Below, in pieces: positions 60,888 through 64,000 of a DNA stretch of 64,000 nt; positions within the stretch are counted from its first letter, which is position 1, and each line of letters starts with the position of its first letter. The stretch lies in assembly GCF_000244895.1 (NCBI RefSeq), contig NZ_CM001441.1:2872226-2936225 (forward strand), given 5' to 3'. A model generated the notes under the pieces. That model made no database searches. It was not told the origin of the DNA and saw nothing but the letters and a program-made list of their open reading frames with translations. This DNA comes from Desulfosporosinus youngiae DSM 17734 (GTDB lineage: Bacteria > Bacillota > Desulfitobacteriia > Desulfitobacteriales > Desulfitobacteriaceae). Both the position numbers and the translations under genes were made by a program.

Positions 60888-61082
60888 TCATCTCCTGCAA
60901 AATAGTTTTACAGGAGATGCAAAGCTTCATAATAGCTAATAGAAATATCGCTTGAACTTTAAGAGATATCTACGAAAACCACCGCGCCAGCGGTTTAGTG
61001 CAATGTCTAAAATGCGAAGTTGGAAATCAGAAGATTATCAATGAATACATTTGCAAAATTATAGTAATAGGTCATGCATCTA

Positions 61083-61118
61083 TAGGGAGTATTACCGACA
61101 TGTGTCAGATACTCCCTA
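61083..61118. repeat. Inverted repeat before the cargo genes
   Basis: TAGGGAGTAT-(16 bases)-ATACTCCCTA. Between the IS91-type 5' end and the first cargo gene; role unknown. Confidence 0.5.
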
Positions 61119-61156
61119 TGAAATTGGAGGATATACGTCACAGGTCGGTAATCTAA

Positions 61157-61839
61157 TGTTAGATGACATTACCCAAAGAAACAATTTGGAGGGATATTTA
61201 GGATGAAGAATGAAGGCTTAAGCGGTGATATAATTATTGAGTCTTTGGTACAAGCCATACCGTATGTTGGAGCACCCCTAGCTACCCTGTACTTTGGTCA
61301 GAAGCAGGAGAAAAGATTTAAACGGCTTGAAAGGTTTTACCAAGAACTTAAGGAAGAGATAGAAAACATAGGACAACCTTTACCAAACATCTCTTCACAC
61401 AACCCAGAAGAATTGTCAGCCATATTGGAAGAACTACATGAAAAAGTTGAAACAGAACACATTGAGGTCAAACGCAGATACTATAAAGAATATTTTAAAA
61501 ACACTATGCGCTTTCCGGTTAAGGGTAATTTTGATGAACGGAAGTTATTCCTTGATATTATGGGCGCATTGACACCATTACAAATTGAGCTAGTAATATT
61601 TTTAGCTCAACAACGAGCTGCTATACAGGCATCAACTATATCTAAGCCTGGAGTTGATCAAGCACTAATCGCCGGATCGCTTGCACAATTAAAGACTTAT
61701 GGAATCATGGAAGGCGCATTAAATAGCATTGTTTTTGGCGGTGCTGGAAACTCAATAAACGAAAATATTTCGCTTAGTAAGTTTGGTCAAAGGTTTCATT
61801 CTTTCTGCCTGAATTCCTAGCGGGTAACGTCATCTAACA
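61157..61839. repeat. 18-bp inverted repeats flanking one gene
   Basis: TGTTAGATGACATTACCC (61157-61174) and GGGTAACGTCATCTAACA (61822-61839) are inverted copies (17 of 18). They enclose only the gene at 61203-61820. They could be ends of a small non-autonomous element or operator-like sites. Confidence 0.6.
61203..61820 (+). CDS. Cargo protein 1, unknown function
   Basis: A 205-aa protein starting MKNEGLSGDIIIESLVQAIP, YVGAPLATLYFGQKQEKRFK (a short hydrophobic stretch), then an acidic-basic helical middle (LEELHEKVETEHIEVKRRYY) and a C-terminal winged-helix-like part (PGVDQALIAGSLAQLKTYGI). RBS GGAGGG. Boxed by 18-bp inverted repeats and upstream of the HEPN-like gene. I do not recognise the family. 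Confidence 0.6.
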   Translation: MKNEGLSGDIIIESLVQAIPYVGAPLATLYFGQKQEKRFKRLERFYQELKEEIENIGQPLPNISSHNPEELSAILEELHEKVETEHIEVKRRYYKEYFKNTMRFPVKGNFDERKLFLDIMGALTPLQIELVIFLAQQRAAIQASTISKPGVDQALIAGSLAQLKTYGIMEGALNSIVFGGAGNSINENISLSKFGQRFHSFCLNS

Positions 61840-61896
61840 GCGGGTTACCAAAATCCGAGATAATATGCAGGTAGTAACAAGACTTCGGTAACCCGC
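61840..61896. repeat. Hairpin between cargo genes
   Basis: GCGGGTTACC (61840) and GGTAACCCGC (61887) are perfect inverted 10-mers; related GGGTAAC sequence is in the adjacent inverted repeat. Could be a terminator or recombination site. Confidence 0.5.
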
Positions 61897-61968
61897 GAAC
61901 CGTTACAACATGTGGCGAATGCTACAAAAGACTATATATTGGGATTTGTTTTGATGGGGGAACTATTA

Positions 61969-63102
61969 ATGAGAAGATATGCATGTTTAGATTCAAATAA
62001 AAATATAACATTGTTGCGGGAAGTTAGAGAGGATGAATATAGCAATTTTGCTTCGATAACAAGAAAATTCAATGATTTCCTTATGGAAGTCGATTATTAT
62101 AAGGTATTTGATAAACCATATAAAGAACTTATTAATTTTCTTCAAAAATACTTACAAAAGAGGAGCAATTTCCAATTAATGGATATTAATAGGTATACAA
62201 TGAATTACCTTTATGGTATTAGAACATTCTTGGATCATTGGGAGGCTCGCATTAAACGAAAGTATCGTGGTAACCAGCAGTATCTAGAATTATTTAATAA
62301 AGCAAAAAGTCAAGAATATGATAATCACATGGCTTACAGAATAGTGTATAGATTAAGAAATTATGTTCAGCATTGTGAGATGCCTATTTCTAATGTAACA
62401 GAAAGACTTATTACAGATAACAAAGAAGAAATACTGGTATACGTAAATCGGGATAGACTTCTATCCAATTTTAAAGAGTGGAAACCAGAAGAAGTTGCAT
62501 ATCTTAATTTACAAGAACAACAATTTGAAATAATGCCTTTATTTATAGAAATGAATAATTGCTTAGTAAGAATACAAGAACAACTAATTAATTTTAACAT
62601 TAATAAAAATTTTATTTTAGATTGTGTGAAAGTCTTGAAACTGAGGAATCAATTTCAAGAATATGAAGGAACATTAGCAATTATAGAATATGCTGATGAT
62701 CGTATAGAAAATGAAATCGAACTAATTACTAATAGCAACACTGTATGGAATATCGAACAGTTACCGACCGCGACATGTGAAAATGTAATTAGAATGCATA
62801 TCCGAAATAATGCAAAATTTATTAAAATATTTCATTATAGTGGAATTTGTTGCGGAGAGACTAATACAAGCTTTCCTTATTCCACAAAGAAGAACGAAAA
62901 TGGTTTGCTTCTATTCGTCAAGGGAAAGGACATTGTAAATGTAAAAAGCAGGAATTGGATTAGACTCGTTGAATCTATGTCTCATGATGAGACCAATAAC
63001 TATAATGCCGTCTATGCAGATGCTAGATTTGGAATGAAGGAATTGAAAGAACTTTCGAATCTTTATAGCGATATATGTGATGTTCTGTATAAATTTACTT
63101 AG
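61969..63102 (+). CDS. Cargo protein 2 with HEPN-like R-x4-H motif
   Basis: A 377-aa helical protein. MRRYACLDSNKNITLLREVR at the start, then helical bundles (FASITRKFNDFLMEVDYYKV, NYLYGIRTFLDHWEARIKRK) and the segment YRIVYRLRNYVQHCEMPISN, where RNYVQH fits the R-x4-H catalytic motif of HEPN ribonucleases. A helix with that motif is the typical HEPN arrangement. ATG 61969 follows GGGGGA; the frame is open further upstream without RBS. It may be a toxin or defence RNase paired with cargo protein 1. Low AT-rich codon use marks it as accessory. The call is by motif only. Confidence 0.55.
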   Translation: MRRYACLDSNKNITLLREVREDEYSNFASITRKFNDFLMEVDYYKVFDKPYKELINFLQKYLQKRSNFQLMDINRYTMNYLYGIRTFLDHWEARIKRKYRGNQQYLELFNKAKSQEYDNHMAYRIVYRLRNYVQHCEMPISNVTERLITDNKEEILVYVNRDRLLSNFKEWKPEEVAYLNLQEQQFEIMPLFIEMNNCLVRIQEQLINFNINKNFILDCVKVLKLRNQFQEYEGTLAIIEYADDRIENEIELITNSNTVWNIEQLPTATCENVIRMHIRNNAKFIKIFHYSGICCGETNTSFPYSTKKNENGLLLFVKGKDIVNVKSRNWIRLVESMSHDETNNYNAVYADARFGMKELKELSNLYSDICDVLYKFT

Positions 63103-63404
63103 ATACTAGTAATATTTGTCCAAGGGGCCGACGCCCTGTCGGCCTCTGAATCTGGGGGCGCGCGACTTTACATAACAAATGGATTCATGGATATAGGAAA
63201 TTATTTTTCGGGTAAATGAGCTTCCTATCCATAGGAATGCGCTGCTTGAGAGAATATGCGAACTTCCCATATGGTTAAAAATGCGAAGTTGCCCAGAATT
63301 TGTTCAAGTGATGAGTATTTATATAACAGGTAAACAAAGAAGGGGAAAATATATGATTGATAATTTTCAAATGACATGGGCAGTTATATGCTGCACATTA
63401 TCCT
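63103..63404. other. Gap with IS91-type flank motif and truncated reading frame
   Basis: AAAATGCGAAGTTG (63278-63291) repeats 61009-61022. An RBS-led frame begins at 63354 (MIDNFQMTWAVICCTLSLAN) and runs into the IS91-type 3' region, so it may be a gene cut by the second insertion. Confidence 0.4.
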
Positions 63405-63689
63405 TAGCAAATTATCCGGAGTTAGGCGTAAAAAAGCTCAAGCCCAAATTAGAGCCTGAGTATATAAATACACATATCTAGGGGAACCGATTCTTGCCTA
63501 ACTTTGGATAATTACGATAGCACGAAACCGCCGGGAAAAGCACATCAGTATGGGGATTGAATAGTATTCTCCTGTCTAGTTTTGAGAACTGTTACGGAAT
63601 CAGCGTTAAGACGCAATAACTACTATGAAAAATCAACATCAAATATGGCAACATAGACATAGTTCCCCCCTCCCCATAACAGGGCACTT
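63405..63689. repeat. 3'-end region of a second IS91-type element
   Basis: Homologous to 58583-58858, including TTATCCgGAGTTAGG..CCTAACTTtGGATAA, the GATAGCACGAAACCG motif and CCCCTCCCCATAACAGGGCA. Confidence 0.75.
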
Positions 63690-63840
63690 TTAAGAGTTTG
63701 TAATTTTTATGGCGGCAGGAGGAGATTTACCAAAGTCCATAAATCGCTTTAGTTTGTCCGATCCACAGTGGGGACATTTGGACAAATCCAGTCCTGTGAG
63801 TTTTTGGATAAGCTGAAGATTGGAAGCCTCTTCTTTAATT
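63690..63840 (-). pseudogene. C-terminal remnant of a second IS91-type transposase
   Basis: On the minus strand the end of a transposase reads ASNLQLIQKLTGLDLSKCPH then CGSDKLKRFMDFGKSPPAAI and stops; it parallels the C-terminus of the gene at 58859. Homology stops at 63840, where another element begins. Confidence 0.8.
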
Positions 63841-64000
63841 AGGGCTTGCTAACGAGTGCTAAACGCCAGGGAAAAACCTGATTTAACAAGGGTTTTTGGG
63901 CATTTACGTCGAATCTTTAGTGCAAGGAAATATGAATTTAGATTAAAAAAACCGTGCACTTGGAGGTTGAAAATGTACCGTAAACCGAGTCCCCAGCTAA
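63841..64000 (+). mobile_element. Left end of a probable IS1182-type element
   Basis: Sequence starting GGGCTTGCTAACGAGTGCT replaces the IS91-type transposase at 63841. A gene begins at 63973 and runs off the window. Confidence 0.45.
63973..64000 (+). CDS. Start of a transposase gene (IS1182-like), cut by the window
   Basis: ATG behind TTGGAGG gives MYRKPSPQL, resembling the first residues of IS1182-type transposases. Only nine codons are visible. Confidence 0.45.

Larger units (their letters stand above)
58583..61022 (-). mobile_element. IS91-type element with tyrosine recombinase and HUH transposase
   Basis: Two overlapping minus-strand genes (integrase then HUH transposase), a structured 3' region, and a 5' side ending near AAAATGCGAAGTTG (61009-61022), which recurs at 63278-63291. 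Ends are set by similarity to copy 2 and are approximate. Confidence 0.7.

Noticed and set aside
63281-63481. 66-codon frame across the IS91-type 3' region
   Set aside because: The sequence is the structured end of the element; only its first ~20 codons from 63354 could be a truncated gene.

Overview
The window looks like part of a chromosome of an anaerobic, low-to-mid GC Firmicute of the Desulfitobacterium/Desulfosporosinus type. The evidence is a Tat-exported molybdopterin oxidoreductase operon with an NrfD-type membrane anchor and TorD chaperone, a Crp/Fnr regulator, many small ferredoxins and MarR/GntR/XRE regulators, and a tRNA gene with the features of bacterial pyrrolysine tRNA that resembles (from memory) the Desulfitobacterium one. 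No rRNA, CRISPR array or standard tRNA was seen.

Layout. 1-5 kb: the end of a trypsin-like protease, a PadR regulator coupled to a WtpA-like binding protein without a signal peptide, a TauE/SafE exporter, a Uma2 nuclease and small XRE genes, one without a usable start codon. 5-12.5 kb: a sulfur-respiration module of a Crp/Fnr regulator, a tandem rhodanese lipoprotein lacking catalytic cysteines, a PsrA/PhsA-like catalytic subunit, an Fe-S subunit, an NrfD subunit, TorD, and a second tandem rhodanese lipoprotein with both active sites intact. 13-24 kb: a GGDEF protein, a fluoride riboswitch with crcB, a GntR/ABC operon, a LysR/AzlCD locus and an HxlR/flavin-binding pair around a perfect palindrome.

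24-31 kb: pylT (anticodon CTA) and pylC, separated by an AraC regulator and without pylS, pylB or pylD in the window. A 58-bp piece of a second, divergent pylC lies beyond a MarR-MFS pair. Around 26.6, 40.8 and 43.3 kb there are three copies of a ~330-bp type I toxin-antitoxin-like repeat: one whole, one with a 27-bp deletion in the toxin, and one fragment that truncates an alpha/beta hydrolase.

33-40.7 kb is the most striking block: two overlapping WYL-domain regulators, a tRNA-like non-coding RNA, an SPFH/Band-7 protein, a HEAT-repeat protein, the release-factor homologue PrfH and the RNA ligase RtcB, all on one strand. I read it as an RNA/ribosome damage-repair locus in which the WYL proteins sense damage, SPFH plus the tRNA-like RNA act as scaffold or sensor, PrfH handles damaged ribosomes and RtcB re-ligates RNA.

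41-64 kb is accessory DNA: two paralogous proteins of unknown family, a three-domain RidA fusion, a DNA alkylation repair protein, a small SEDS-like membrane protein, and many insertion sequences and remnants. These include a complete IS66 element with an 8-bp target duplication inside a decayed ferredoxin gene, an IS91-type element with a tyrosine recombinase, the end of a second copy, and a probable IS1182-type start at the right edge. Between the two IS91-type ends lies a two-gene cargo whose larger protein carries a HEPN-like R-x4-H motif.
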